Source: Phymatolithon calcareum
Taxonomy: Eukaryota; Rhodophyta; Florideophyceae; Hapalidiales
Reading direction: 5' to 3'
NCBI GenBank assembly: GCA_977006965.1
Contig: OZ345361.1
Coordinates: 124,001-188,000 of the forward strand
DNA: 64,000 nt
Positions within the stretch are counted from its first letter, which is position 1. Each line of letters opens with the position of its first letter. The translations under genes were made by a program, and so were the position numbers. Under the pieces are notes generated by a model. It worked only from the letters and a program-made list of their open reading frames with translations. It ran no database searches and was not told the DNA's origin. Positions 1-11,454 of the stretch are shown here, piece by piece.

Positions 1-2
1 CC

Positions 3-653
3 CGCTTTCTCGACCGTGGCGGAGAAAGTAAGCAGATGGAACTCGCGCAGGTTCGTGATATTCGTGAGGGTCTCTCCGAGAATGCATCCTGTGGTCCTGT
101 GGCGTTGCTAGTGTCCTCGACGTACACAAGGGATCTTGTCACGGATCAGCTTGTGCAAAATCTCGTCACACAACGAAAAGCACTTCCCCTGCATGCCAGT
201 CTGCACGATTTTCAGGTGAGAGCACAGGAACTTCAAAGAGACCCGTTCCTGAAGGACCTCACTTATATTTGCGTGAGCAACATAAAGTCTCAACAACTGC
301 TGATGGAGAATGTACCGTTGCATGACAGTGCCACTGAGCCGTATTATTTGGACTTCTACCCTCGGATGTGCAATGAAATGGCGTTCGACGATCGTCAGAT
401 GCAGGACGGATACTATACTGGCAATGCGCGTGTGGCTGATCATGCTTTACTGCAAGCTGTGCAAAAGGATGCTTATGAACGGAGAATCCTGATATCTTAT
501 GGTTTGATGCTGTATTCCAGACTTAACATTGTAGGATTGTCGAAGATGCGACTAGTTCTTGACTATGCTTTGCAGCGGTGTGATACCATAGATGAGGCGA
601 AGGAGTGCACAATTGCACATGGGCTCATTATGCATGTGATGGATCATCCTTGA
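3..653 (+). CDS. unknown protein, C-terminal part (cut by window edge)
   Basis: The reading frame is open from the first bases of the window to a TGA at 651-653, so this is the 3' part of a longer gene; the first internal ATG is at 36. I do not recognise the family. The 216 visible residues are soluble-looking, without a membrane segment or obvious motif, and rich in Leu, Asp, Arg and Met, consistent with an alpha-helical protein. The gene converges on the exchanger gene, with only 167 bases between the two stop codons. Codon use looks like that of the neighbouring host genes, so I take it as a real gene rather than a transposon remnant. The function is open. Confidence 0.6.
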   Translation, partial: RFLDRGGESKQMELAQVRDIREGLSENASCGPVALLVSSTYTRDLVTDQLVQNLVTQRKALPLHASLHDFQVRAQELQRDPFLKDLTYICVSNIKSQQLLMENVPLHDSATEPYYLDFYPRMCNEMAFDDRQMQDGYYTGNARVADHALLQAVQKDAYERRILISYGLMLYSRLNIVGLSKMRLVLDYALQRCDTIDEAKECTIAHGLIMHVMDHP

Positions 654-820
654 GTGACACACTGATTCTTGGGCTCTGCTCAAGTCAGCGCGAGTGCCAC
701 ACAAGTCATTCAGATAGGGGAGAAATCTTGCTCAAATTTGTATGAATTTCCAGTTGAAATGAAACATACTTTATTTTATTGTTACAGCTTCAACACAATA
801 GGCTTAAGGGAAAACTGGTT

Positions 821-2699
821 TTAATCCAGCCCGATGACGTTTTCGAGAAATGCGACTAGGGCGATAGACGCAGGGTATAAACTTAATACCAGAAATCCGT
901 CTCGGAGGGTCTGCACTTTCTTCTGACTCATCCACCCAATAGCACACTCTACAAACAGAATCGCAATAGTTTCCGCAGTAAACTGCCAGGCAAGTCCCTT
1001 GACCACAATGAGAATCATGAAGATGGCCAGGACAAATGTGTTATTGAGAATTGCGGCACCAAGCAAGGTAGAAAACGAAATCGTTATTGTTCTCCTCGTC
1101 TTCTTCGTTGCGTAGGAATACGCTGCAATAACCTCGGACGCATTACTCGCCAGAGGGGCAAGGGCGAAAGAAATGTAAAAGGCGGAAATGCCGGTACGCT
1201 TACCCATCTCGTTCATGACGCCGACCATGGGATCGGAGAAGATGAGCACGAGCACGGTACCCGTGATCATTTTCCCACAGGCGCGCATGAGAATTCGACG
1301 ACGCTGCGTGTACGGGTCATCGTGCTTTAGATCCTCTGGGATTTCCTCCTCCTCATCGGAATCCTCGTGAACATTCGCGCCCGACACTGCCATCGAGGGC
1401 GGCTTCATCATGTTGCCCTCCTCAATGCTGGCATGACCGTTGGCTTCTGAGGTGAGACGTGCAGCGCGTTCGCGAATGAATTTAGGCATGGCATTCGAAA
1501 ATTCGTTCAGACTGATGGTGCCGTTGTGATCTGAATCCATTTCACGAAGGAGTTCAGCAATCCGATTCTCGTCCACGCACTCACCAAGATCGGTCATGAG
1601 ATGTCCGAGTTCTCCGGCGTCAATGTGACCGTTTTTGTCGTAGTCGTATACATTGAAGAAATGTTTGAGAATGTTGATAAGACGCTTTTTGTTCGAATTA
1701 ATAAGAACGGAGGATTCGGACGGGTCTTCAGACATGGAAAGGGTCCACAGTTCGTCGAACGCAGCGGTGAGAGATATTTCCCCTTTTTGTATCTCTTTCA
1801 ATGTAATCACTTCGAGCTTCGCCTCGTTATTGTCCGTTTTTTCGGGTGTGACGCGAAACTGGGAGTACAAGTAATACGCAAACAAGACAAGGCAGACAAC
1901 AAGCACGAATATAGCTGCATTATGCTCAGCTTTGGCTGCGGCCGCAGTGGCGGCCTTTGTGTGAAGCGCAGCGATGGAAGTTCCGGCGCCTAATGCCAGC
2001 CCCTGAATGACGACATAGGAGAGACACGTGAGCAACATGAATCGACCTGCAGATTGGACCATGCCCTTCGGTTTGACAGCAGTACCCGTGAGGGAGTAAT
2101 TGTCGGGGGGCCATAGACGTGGATTGTGATGGTACATTGCCTCACCGTCAACACTACGGAGATTGACGCGGCCGGCGAGAATGGATAGGAACCATGGGAT
2201 GGTGAGAAGCATAATGGTGGAGCCCGCCAATGCACCGACGCCAATTGCAACCTCTTCCTGGGCATTTTTGCCCAGTCCTGAAAAAAGAACAATGGCGCCG
2301 TCGGGAACTGCACCGAGAATCGGGAGGACGATGGAACCGACGATGTCGCGTAATGCCTTTACGAGAAGAAGTAATTCGCTTCCGGTGGCGATCTTATTGG
2401 AGGCCTGTTAAAAGAATTGATGAAATTGGTTAGCACATCGCAATGAGGAAAGAGCAAAAAAGGATATGAAGGACAAGAGATCATACATAAAAGAGAATGC
2501 AGCCGTAAACGGCCAGGAGCAGCAAGATTTGGAAGAATCCACCTATAGAAGAAGCATCGCAGCGTAGTGATTCGCGGAGCAATTCAGCGTTCTTAATGGC
2601 AGCTTCAGACGCATCTTTTGGGACGACAATGGCGGAGCACGCTTTCGCCCACTGGTTGCCGCCTGGAAGGGACGAAGGCTCAATGAAGTACGATTCCAT
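821..2699 (-). CDS. EF-hand Na+/Ca2+ exchanger-like membrane protein (NCL type)
   Basis: Two exons: 2699-2487 and 2404-821, with an 82-nt intron (2486-2405) from GTATGA to a pyrimidine tract and CAG; the join is phase 0 and gives 598 residues. Exon 1 begins MESYFIEPS and holds a hydrophobic helix. Exon 2 opens with the alpha-1 repeat of the Ca2+/cation antiporter superfamily (about residues 95-135, with VPDGAIVLF and GALAGSTIMLL). Two canonical EF-hands follow (loops starting DYDKNGHID at about 325 and DSDHNGTIS at about 361), then an acidic linker, then the alpha-2 repeat (SFALAPLASNASEV, about 480-495) and more membrane helices. The order, exchanger half, cytosolic EF-hand pair, exchanger half, and the length match plant NCL proteins. 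Likely role: Ca2+ export or sequestration gated by cytosolic Ca2+. The cation and the membrane cannot be read from sequence. Confidence 0.9.
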
Positions 2700-4114
2700 T
2701 GTGCGGCAGTAGAGCGACTCTTCAAAAGCAGAGGATGATGATCATGTCCTTGCGAATTGCGGATTAGAACTCTACGGCGTTTGGTTCCTCATGTACAAAG
2801 GGCACGAGGATTGAATGGGATGGTCTTGTGTAGAACGGCAGTGCGCTTAATTGAAGTGTCAAGCTGGGTTAATGTCTTGGCTGGAAAAGTTTGTTCCTGC
2901 GAATGCCGCGCAATGAGGACACTGCAACCTGAAAGATATGCGGCCTTCTGGCCCGTCTATGATCACACAGTATCTGGTATTTTCAAGATATCCCCTCTTC
3001 GGCCAGGATCGGTTCTATGATTCGACAGTATCATAAAGCGGACCGTAAATGGGGCGGCGGAGTCGGCTTGTAACGGCAACTGCGGCCGTCGGTGTCAGCA
3101 CATATCAGTATGATACTGTACTTTATACAGTACAGGAAATATCACATGCTGCGTGTGCAGGACCAATTGCGACTATTTCTTGTCCCGACCCTGCCGTGCT
3201 CCATGATTCTACACTCCCTTTTTTCGACCACTGACGACAGAGTTAGGACATTTCAAACTGCAAGCTACGAACGTGCCTTTCAAGGAGCGCTGCAGAAGCT
3301 GCTGCGGACATGATGGTGATAAAGTCGCTTGGCAGCAGGCAGCTGAACAACATGTTCAATGTGACGCACACCTGAAGATTTTAGATTTCGGGAGCCTGCA
3401 GCAGTCCGCATAATCACCTGCAGCAACTCCATTTTTCTGCGGGACGGTTCTGCGCAGTGCGGACCTCTGCCGTACAGAATTTTCGGACCGTTCGACCGTA
3501 ATTATTATAATTATGTCGACATAGCTATAAATTATGATAACTAGACTCAATTTTGTTATCCAATGGCGATCCTCGCACAATCGTTGTCATATGTTTTGAA
3601 CATCTTGTTATTTTCTTTTTTCGTTATTTTTAGGCCTGACTTTTTCTCAATCCTCCGCGTCAAATCTTTTTGCTCAATCTGTTGCTTCCCGATCATGGTG
3701 CCGTTTCCGATCGAACAGAGGCGCGGCTTATACGTGAGCCGCGCCTCAGTTCTATCGGGAATCCCATACAGTAACCTCATCCACCGACCAAGGCCGTACT
3801 GTACAGAACACTTTTCTTCTACGATACTTTATGTCGTTAGCATCGCGTTCCTCATGAACAGCCCGCAAGAAAGACATGAAGACATCCATACAATAGCAGA
3901 GTTGCACTCAACCATACGGTACAAGGACTCCATGAGTTGAGGAACTAACTTACATTACAGTACTGTACAGTGCATCACTCCCTCAATTCCTCTGCAGCGT
4001 TTACTGTACGATACAGTTTTTTGAGACTACTCGGTGTATCTTCATTTGTATGCAGTTGTAGCAAATGCCAGGCACGCACTCCCAACACAAGCAGAAATTG
4101 TAATGCTGCAATCA
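2700..4114. other. intergenic region with TACTGTA motif cluster
   Basis: No convincing gene. Short open frames are present but lack motifs or a consistent coding pattern. The stretch holds many copies of TACTGTA or TACAGTA (3114, 3126, 3797, 3956, 3961, 4002), some overlapping to form GTACTGTAC palindromes, and one GC-rich hairpin. Confidence 0.5.
3718..3747. repeat. GC-rich hairpin, 11-bp perfect arms
   Basis: Arm GAGGCGCGGCT (3718-3728) pairs perfectly with AGCCGCGCCTC (3737-3747) across an 8-nt loop, TATACGTG. No T-run follows it and no gene adjoins it. Function unknown. Confidence 0.6.
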
Positions 4115-4226
4115 CAGAATTTTTTTTGGACAAGTTTATTTTTAAAAGCCCCATAGTCATACGAATATACGGGCAAGGCTTCCTCAGGTGCTATCCACAA
4201 TAGGGCGGCTCTTCTCTTATGTCTGG
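4115..4226 (-). mobile_element. LINE-C 3' end fragment
   Basis: On the minus strand this 112-bp piece carries the same 3' terminus as other LINE-C copies in the window (GAGGAAGCCTTGCCC, then GGGGCTTTTAAAAATAAA). It is flanked by a possible short TSD, TGCAATCA (4107-4114 and 4227-4234). It is 5'-truncated with no coding capacity. Confidence 0.6.
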
Positions 4227-4485
4227 TGCAATCATTGAGTGTACGCAAGCACATCCGTGGAAATTCCATGCATCCGGGAATTGCCGATGTATACGATCTG
4301 CCGCACAAATCATATGAATCAAAGTTAAACATTAATCGTGTACTGTATGCCATTCTGCAACCGACAAAAGGCGGAAGAGCTAACCATCGCTAATGCCCAG
4401 GGTTAGAATCAATTAAATTGGTAATAATTGTGAGGAAAATACCAATTTACCAATTTCATTATTATTAGACCCATAGAGCCAATTC

Positions 4486-5550
4486 AAATTGCAATTACAT
4501 GATGATGATGATGATAGCTTTATTCCCCTAAGAGGCTAGCACATCTAGAAGGCTTCATTTGATTCCACTCTCTAAGGTCGGAAACGTTTGTCATAGCCGA
4601 TTCGATATCTTGGTTTGGAATATCGCCAAGGAGAGAAGAGTATGTTCTGGGTTTGCATTGTCGCATTATCTTGCGGACGAGCCTCTTCTTATCCATGCGT
4701 AAAACATATCCTAACCATCCCCAGTGACGGTCCTTAATCCATTGTATAACCGGCAAGGAGGGCTCTCTTGCTTTTTCGGCTATCGTTCTTTTCGTCATGG
4801 CGGCCAGCATTTTCGATGCGATACCGTTGAGCTTTTTCAGGATTGGATGGGTAAGATTCCAGGACTCACATCCGTATATCATATTCAAGACGACCGGGGC
4901 TCTCCAGAGACGTAAACGAAGTGGGAGCAGTAGTGACGTGTTCGTGAGTAGTCTATAGTGCCTTTTGAAACGTGATTTGGCAATTTCGATACGATAGGTA
5001 ACGGGCGTCATAGGGTCTGCTGCTCTTGATTGTATTATTCCCAAGTACTTGAAGTCCATTACATTCTCAAGAGTTTTTCATCTCCTATTTTCACGTTTTC
5101 CATTTCGTTGAGCAGCTCATCTTGATTCTTACGACGGACAATCTTGTCGGCCGCGGATCCGTGCATGCTGGGCACCTTCGGCTTTGGTGCTGATATGACA
5201 CCCTAATGTTCATCGTCAAGGCGAAGAGGCTCGCGCACCTTCCCGTCAAAGTACTCTACTGATACTCTTCTTTCTGCTCGGTTATTCTTTCGGACAACTT
5301 GGCAAGCGTGCCAATCAAAGCGCCCCTTGTCGTCCCATTTGCGTAAGGCTAGAATTTTTCCGACAGATGAGCATAAATTGCAATTACATCAGCATGATTG
5401 CAATTACCTCAAGAATGATAAGCAACTCTGATGACTTGGAAGTGCTTTCGAGTCGGTAAAGCAAACTCGTTTCTACTGCAATCTCTTTAATTTCTGCAAT
5501 CAAAATTGCAATTAGTGAATAGGCTCCAATTATTATCGAACTGCAATTAA
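4486..5550. repeat. AATTGCAATTA-type short repeats around a LINE insertion
   Basis: The palindromic string TTGCAATTA or close variants recurs on both sides of LINE-E (about 4488, 5379, 5398, 5508, 5541). It looks like a pre-existing AT-rich repeat patch into which the LINE inserted. Confidence 0.45.
4501..5374 (-). mobile_element. LINE-E, 5'-truncated non-LTR retrotransposon with 15-bp TSD
   Basis: A perfect 15-bp duplication, AAATTGCAATTACAT, flanks the insertion (4486-4500 and 5375-5389). On the minus strand the element ends in an (ATC)n microsatellite tail next to AATAAAGC, a common LINE 3' tail. Its main frame (5059-4520) encodes the C-terminal part of a LINE reverse transcriptase, with signatures DFKYLG, IYGCESW and WLGYVLRM. 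Upstream (about 5340-5210) another frame encodes a Tudor-like module (KWDDKGRFDW, then VSVEYFDGKV). An in-frame stop near 5208 and a frameshift near 5065 break the chain, and the catalytic RT palm is missing through 5' truncation. It is inactive. Confidence 0.85.
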
Positions 5551-7265
5551 TTGAAATTGTAATTCAATTCGTTCTAGGCTGCTAATGCCAATGCACAACC
5601 GATACAGTAAATTACCATCGAATTTTGCCAAACTACAGTACATCCCCTTGTCGAGACTCAGCATGGGGACTAGAGCGTGTTCGTGGTATTCCACGTGGAC
5701 CAGCGCGACGTAGAAGGCCTGGTCGTATAAATTGCACGCAACACTTATTGCGTGTATACAGTAGCAATCATTCGACTGATTTCGTGGATAGTTTACTTTC
5801 GTGTTCAATAGGAACGCAAATGTTTACCCAAGTTGGGTGACGAAATTGGTGTACCAGAAATGATATAAAAGTTTGCTGGGAGTTCCTCACTGAGAAGGAA
5901 CCAAGCATCAAGAACAAGAAGGAATAACCACACGTCAAATTCTAGCGCAAGCTAGTGCGGCAGAAACCGATCGCTGGAGACAGCGCGTACCACTCGTCGT
6001 GGGCGCAGCTACTGATTCATAGACCATTCAGGCACTACAATCATGGAACCTATTATCCTCTTTTGATCCTACCTTAGGGCTGTGAATCAAAGGACGACAA
6101 TTGCTGACTTCATCAAGTCATCTCGCCAAGCGGAAAGCTTGACTTTGATTGATATCAGGCTGGTGCGCGAATAAGTCATCTCGCTCATTCGAGAAAGCTT
6201 GGCAACTTCGGTATCGGGAGGTCATTGATACAAAGGGTTGAATCACCATAATCTCCGGATTATCCAACCCTGACCTGACTGTCCAATTCAAGGACAATTT
6301 AATAGTGCGAAGTGACACCCCTCAACTACACTACTAGTCTATTGCTGAATGCATTCATTCACATATGCCATCACAATGACCATAGTGAAAGGTGCGAACA
6401 AGGTAGCCTCGTTGATATCAATTTCGCCTCTTCTCAATCATTACTGAGCGATCCATAAGCATTCAGGCTCGCAATTGTTTAACCACAACTACTGTAACTG
6501 ACCTCGGGCAGTCATTCTCCTCACTCAAACCTTGTTTTGTTTCAATGCGTTGAAAACGAAGACGTTGAACTGTGCTGTACTGTGCGGGACACCAAGCGTG
6601 ATTCTGAACCCGGTAGTACCATTGGGACAACGACTCTGCACCAAATTAGTCGGCCTACGTGCGCACTTCTTCTTCTCACAAATGCATAGTTCTGTGTGCC
6701 TTGTTTATGTATGTATGTAAACTGCTTTCTCCCCGATGGGGCTCGCAGGGCAGTGCTTTATTTCTGAATTATCTTCCACTTAGATTGTGGCAGGGCTGCC
6801 TTGTACGTGACAAACCGCGGGGACGATGACCACTCTGTGCATCGCATCAAGGGGAGCCATTCGTAACGGGAAAGGAATGCACCATCCGCTCCGCGCTTTA
6901 TTTGGAAAAGCGCACAACCTTGCTTAACGTCTCTACAAGGTGCCACCCTGCCCTCGACTTCTATCGCCTCTCCGGCATACTAATCTACCACCCTTAGGAG
7001 CTTACGTGTGTGATGACGGAGTACAGTACTGCTTGTCTTATGAACCATTACTCTTGCGTGTTATTCTATTCCGTGTCGTGTCTACGACACGACACATTGC
7101 CGCTGTCAAAAACGCCCAATTTCAAAAGTCCACTCTTGCGTTCAAAACAGTTCCGCAAAGCCTCATCAAGGTAAGACAATTTGGTCGAAGAGATCCCACC
7201 GCACTCCACGACTCTCTTTCAGACATGCACTAAACCAAGAAAGGAGACAGCGCTCCAGCGCAGCC
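5551..7265. other. intergenic region, no gene seen
   Basis: No ORF here has recognisable motifs. TACTGTA or TACAGTA occurs at 5603, 5634, 5757, 6490 and 7022. Small inverted repeats exist (GGGTTG...CAACCC at 6235-6270; TGTCGTGT...ACACGACA near 7075-7095). Confidence 0.5.
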
Positions 7266-9206
7266 TCATGACCAGCTGTTTACTTTATGGCTTGAAAGCG
7301 GCAATTCTAACGGTTCCATATCATCCACCAAACAATCGTGCATTTCCCCTCTGAACCAGTACCATATTCTCAGCGCAAGTTCTTCCTTTTCCCCAAACGC
7401 AGACGGATCCCAAAATCCCATCAGAGTACTCTTCGTCGTTGACACCACCTGCACGGAAGAATTTTCCACCAGCGCCTGCACACAATCTCCAACTTCAATA
7501 ACCTCCATCTCAATCTCTCGCCCCTCAAACGACGCATCACTAAACTTCGTCATTCGCGCCGCATCTCTCAACCCGTACACGGCCCGTGCGATAATGAGTC
7601 CCGCCTTCTCCCGTCCGTCAATAACCACCGCCTCTTCAGCCGCCCGCACCGTCGCCACCTGTCGTGCAAGCAGCTCGACAGCTGCTGCCGCATCCCGTTT
7701 CGACTTTTCCAAAAATTCCGCTCGTCGACTCTTCGCCTCCGCACGTTCCTCGGCGTCCCTGTACGATAGCACCGGACGAACGATCAGTGATTCAACCGCC
7801 GTGACGAATAACGATGACGCGATAGCCGCCAATGTCGCCGTCTTCGCGTCCGCCGTTGTGGAAACTAGCACAACTGGAAGTTGGAATCGGTGTCCACCGC
7901 GAGTTACTTTCAGTTTCCAAACCACCCCACGGCTTCCGCACGAAACTGCCATACTCCATGCCGTGTCATTCATCACGTATCTCTGAGCGCCGCCTGCCTC
8001 GACTTCCCATCCAAACATCCCGACCTGCGCCCGCAACTTCACGCTTGATCCGCCTGGTCCAGTGGGACTACACGGTTGAAACAATGGTGCCAGGGCGCCT
8101 ACTGGTCGCCGAATAATGAAGCCGAAGGAGGACACAGGTCCCAAACGCAAAGACCATCGCCATCCAATCGGCTCCACCAAATAAGTGAAGAGCTTGTAGA
8201 GAAGTCGGACTCTGGGGTTTACTGCTGTTTCCCCGCTTGTTTCCGACTCGTCGTCTGTATCGTCCATCGTTTTCTTCGGCATGTCTTCCGTGAGATACTC
8301 ATCGTACGCATCTCGTCGCCATTGAAACCCTACACCAAGCGCTGCGCCGGTTGCCCATGAGAGACTTGCGCTATGTCTTTCAGAAAACGATCTGCCCATA
8401 CCAAGAGAAGTTGTAGCTTCAGACATTTGCGGATCGTAAGCAGACTCGATAGACATCTGCATGTATTTGTCCAATGATCGCACCGCCTTAAATCCATACG
8501 TGACAGAACCAGGATTCTCAAGAGGCATATGTGCCGTGAGTTCAGCTTGTGAATATGGGGAGAGTTGCCGACGAACTCCTAGAGATAGGTCGCCAGTCCC
8601 GCCAGACGGGTTGAAATTATTCGATCGCCTCTTATTCGCAATCGTGCTATACTCCGCAATGACAGTGGTGTCCTGCGAAATATATGCTGTTGCCATAGAT
8701 GATAGCCCGACTTGACTGACAACAGCCAACGGCGGTGCATCGGCAAACAGTCCATCTTCGAGAGCCACTGTTAGACCGGTGCCATCAATCTGAGTCTCAA
8801 GCGAATTCACGACTGTGAAGTACGCATCGCGAGGTGAGTTTGAACCATTTTGCGCTCCTTTACCTGCAGCCGCTTCCTGTCGAAATCGGTTTACCAGATC
8901 GACATAGGGGGTCAGTTCCATAGTTGGACTGGCCGCTTCACGGGCAGCATCGAGCCCGAATTCATCGTAGATGCTACGAAGCTTTTCGTCGGACAAAATT
9001 TCATATGCTTCCTTGATTTGGGTAAACCTGTCGTTTGCCGTTTGCTTTGTTTCCGGATCAACGTGCTTGTCCGGATGGTACAATTGCGATAATCTTCGGA
9101 ACGCTAGGCGCAGTTGCTCCGGTTGTGCATCGCGGGGTGTGTTCAGCAGGACATAAAGATCGTTCTCGGCCTCAGGCGTTTCAGAGGCGAGATTTGAACG
9201 GACCAT
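7266..9206 (-). CDS. DNAJC11: DnaJ homolog subfamily C member 11
   Basis: This 646-residue J-protein starts at MVRSNLASET. The frame stays open upstream to an ATG at 9386, but those 60 residues look like translated leader. Residues about 14-82 are a J-domain with HPD at 44-46 and the family's LSDEKLRSIYDEFGLD. The middle resembles the beta-rich domain of DNAJC11. The C-terminal about 130 residues match the DNAJC11 C-terminal domain (DUF3395), with ARAVYGLRDAA, MGFWDP, WYWFRGEMHDC and LELPLSSHKV at the very end. Known role: an outer-mitochondrial-membrane partner of the MICOS/SAM complexes that supports cristae; the J-domain recruits Hsp70. The gene is divergent from DLD, with 437 bp between the start codons. 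No intron is evident. It is longer than human DNAJC11 (559). Confidence 0.92.
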   Translation of the reverse strand: MVRSNLASETPEAENDLYVLLNTPRDAQPEQLRLAFRRLSQLYHPDKHVDPETKQTANDRFTQIKEAYEILSDEKLRSIYDEFGLDAAREAASPTMELTPYVDLVNRFRQEAAAGKGAQNGSNSPRDAYFTVVNSLETQIDGTGLTVALEDGLFADAPPLAVVSQVGLSSMATAYISQDTTVIAEYSTIANKRRSNNFNPSGGTGDLSLGVRRQLSPYSQAELTAHMPLENPGSVTYGFKAVRSLDKYMQMSIESAYDPQMSEATTSLGMGRSFSERHSASLSWATGAALGVGFQWRRDAYDEYLTEDMPKKTMDDTDDESETSGETAVNPRVRLLYKLFTYLVEPIGWRWSLRLGPVSSFGFIIRRPVGALAPLFQPCSPTGPGGSSVKLRAQVGMFGWEVEAGGAQRYVMNDTAWSMAVSCGSRGVVWKLKVTRGGHRFQLPVVLVSTTADAKTATLAAIASSLFVTAVESLIVRPVLSYRDAEERAEAKSRRAEFLEKSKRDAAAAVELLARQVATVRAAEEAVVIDGREKAGLIIARAVYGLRDAARMTKFSDASFEGREIEMEVIEVGDCVQALVENSSVQVVSTTKSTLMGFWDPSAFGEKEELALRIWYWFRGEMHDCLVDDMEPLELPLSSHKVNSWS

Positions 9207-9643
9207 CGCCTTTGGAATAGACGCGTTGTTGGCCGCCGGGACGAAAACCACAAAGCAGCCAAATTTTACATACGTTGGCAGAGGAGGGCCCGCTGGCTTT
9301 GTGCCGCACACGATCCATTTCCACCTTGATGATATCTCTTCAAAAATAAAAGAAAAAGCGTGAAATTGATTAAAACATTTGCGCACAATTCCGTAGGTTT
9401 CTCAAAAGGCGCACTTTTTGACACACATTCAAACCTTAAATACAATTTTGGGAATGTTATTCCACTGCTTGTCCATGGACATACCGGCCAGTCATCGCCG
9501 ACTAGGACGTGACTTGACCAGGAGTTCTGTCTTGTTCAGCTACCTCATAAGTGGAGGATCCGGCCCTCGCGCACTTTATTGCGCAGATCGGCAGCAGTCC
9601 TGGTATTGTATCCATCTCTGCGGCTTCATTGTTTCGATTCAAG
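9207..9643. promoter_or_regulatory. shared upstream region between DNAJC11 and DLD
   Basis: This 437-bp region lies between two divergent start codons and both genes encode mitochondrial proteins, so a bidirectional promoter is plausible. No TATA box or TACTGTA heptamer was seen. The role is inferred from gene layout alone. Confidence 0.35.
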
Positions 9644-11276
9644 ATGATGTCTGGAATGAGAAATCGCGCACTTTTTGCCTCTCTCCGACGTTCATTTGCT
9701 GCTCAAGCTGAGCAAGATCTCGTCGTTATTGGAGGAGGTCCAGGCGGGTAAGTTTCCACAACGTCGCAGTCAATCTTCTCCTACATAGAATTCGACAAGG
9801 CGAAGATGTGTGCATTGTTGAAGCATGCATTATGGTTAAAGTACCTAACCACCTTCGAAACGAATGTTCGTGCGCTCCTAATTGCTGAATCTGCGAAGAT
9901 ACGTGGCGGCAATCAAAGCAGCGCAGCTTGGTCTTCAAGTTACGTGCGTAGAAAAGAGAGGCTCACTTGGAGGAACTTGTTTAAATGTGGGCTGCATTCC
10001 GAGCAAAGCACTGTTGCATTCTTCTCACTTGTATGAAGATGCGAAAGACAATTTCAGCAAGCATGGAATCAGCATCAAAGGGTCTGTGGACGTAGATCTT
10101 CCGGCGATGATGAAGCATAAAGCGAACAGCGTGTCAGGTTTGACAAAGGGTATCGAAGGTCTTTTCAAGAAGAACAAGGTGACCTACGTGAAAGGAGCTG
10201 GTGTCGTATCCTCTGCAAACGAGGTCTCAGTCAATCTGATGGATGGCAGCGAGGACAAGATCCCCACGAAAAACATCATGATTGCGACCGGGTCTGAAGT
10301 TGCCACCCTACCTTCGGTCCCCATCGATGAGGAGACTATCGTCTCATCAACCGGTGCGCTTAAATTGGAGAAAGTTCCTGAAACTATGGTCGTCATCGGC
10401 GGTGGTGTAATTGGACTGGAAATGGGATCCGTATGGCGCCGATTGGGCACGGAAGTGACAGTAGTTGAGTTTCTTGATCGCATCGTTCCTGGTGTGGACA
10501 ATGAGATTGCAAACAACTTCTTGAAGATCTTGAAAAAGCAGAAGATGAAATTCAAATTGTCCACCAAGGTCGTATCTTCAAGCATGAAGGATGGAAAGGT
10601 TGTCTTGCAACTCGAGAAGTCCTCCGGAGGTAGCCCCGAAACACTTGAAACTGACGTTGTTCTTGTCGCCACGGGGCGGCGTCCGCACACAGATGGCCTT
10701 GGTCTGGAACAAGTGGGCATCGAAATGGATGACAAGGGACGAATCAAGGTAGACTCAAGCTACAGGACAAACCTCCCGAATGTGTACGCCATTGGTGACG
10801 TGATCCACGGTCCGATGCTCGCGCACAAAGCAGAGGACGAAGGTTTGGTCGCAGCCGAAATTATCGCGGGCTCTGGCGAAGGGCACATCAACTACGATTG
10901 CATCCCAAGCGTTATCTACACACACCCGGAAGTGGCGACTGTGGGCAAGACGGAGGAGGAATTGAAGGAAGCTGGGGTGTCGTATGCGAAGGGCGTGTTT
11001 CCCTTCATGGCTAACTCCCGAGCCAGGACGAATGATGTGGCCGGAGACTTTGCACAGGGAATGGTGAAGATTTTGACGGACAAGACTACTGATCGGATCC
11101 TGGGCATGCATATCGTCGGACCGAACGCCGGGGAGCTGATCGCTGAGGGAGTGCTGGCGATGGAGTATGGTGCAAGCTCTGAGGATGTTGCCCGAACTTG
11201 CCACGCGCACCCAACGTTGTCCGAGGCGGTGCGTGAGGCGGCAATGGCGGCGCATGGGAAACCGATCCATTTTTGA
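9644..11276 (+). CDS. DLD: dihydrolipoyl dehydrogenase (E3), mitochondrial
   Basis: Two exons, 9644-9747 and 9899-11276. The 151-nt intron starts GTAAGT and ends AAG; the phase-2 join restores GGGPGGY, giving 493 residues. The N-terminus ([20 protein letters not shown]) is a basic, Ser/Arg-rich mitochondrial presequence. FAD-binding GGGPGG is at 30-35, the redox disulfide at C62/C67 in [13 protein letters not shown], the NAD-binding [11 protein letters not shown] in the middle, the second FAD contact in NVYAIGDV, and the catalytic His-Glu pair in [11 protein letters not shown] (about H472, E477). It reoxidises dihydrolipoamide in the pyruvate, 2-oxoglutarate and branched-chain dehydrogenase complexes and in the glycine cleavage system. 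The start at 9644 is chosen over an in-frame ATG at 9551 because of the presequence. It converges on the small gene at 11455. Confidence 0.97.
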
Positions 11277-11454
11277 AGTTTGAGAGCGAATCTGTTCGGA
11301 ACGTTAATTTGAAGTAAACAAACTACTATTTGTTTAGACATTTTCCCGAATTGGTATTGGCATGGTTGTGTGCCCATTTGACATCAGTTTCGATGTCTAT
11401 GGGACAAGAGGTTGAAAGCTACTGGCTGCAGTCAAGGCCGTTAAATTACTGAGG

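Noticed and set aside
3563-3940. 125-codon plus-strand frame in the first spacer
   Set aside because: Phe/Ser-rich with no motif, and it runs over the hairpin and TACTGTA motifs; probably chance.
6235-6270. tRNA-like hairpin GGGTTG...CAACCC
   Set aside because: No acceptor, D or T arm arrangement and no GTTC-type T loop; I found no convincing tRNA gene in the window.
9207-9386. Upstream ATG extension of DNAJC11
   Set aside because: The 60 extra residues are hydrophobic/aromatic without family likeness; the family normally starts shortly before the J-domain.
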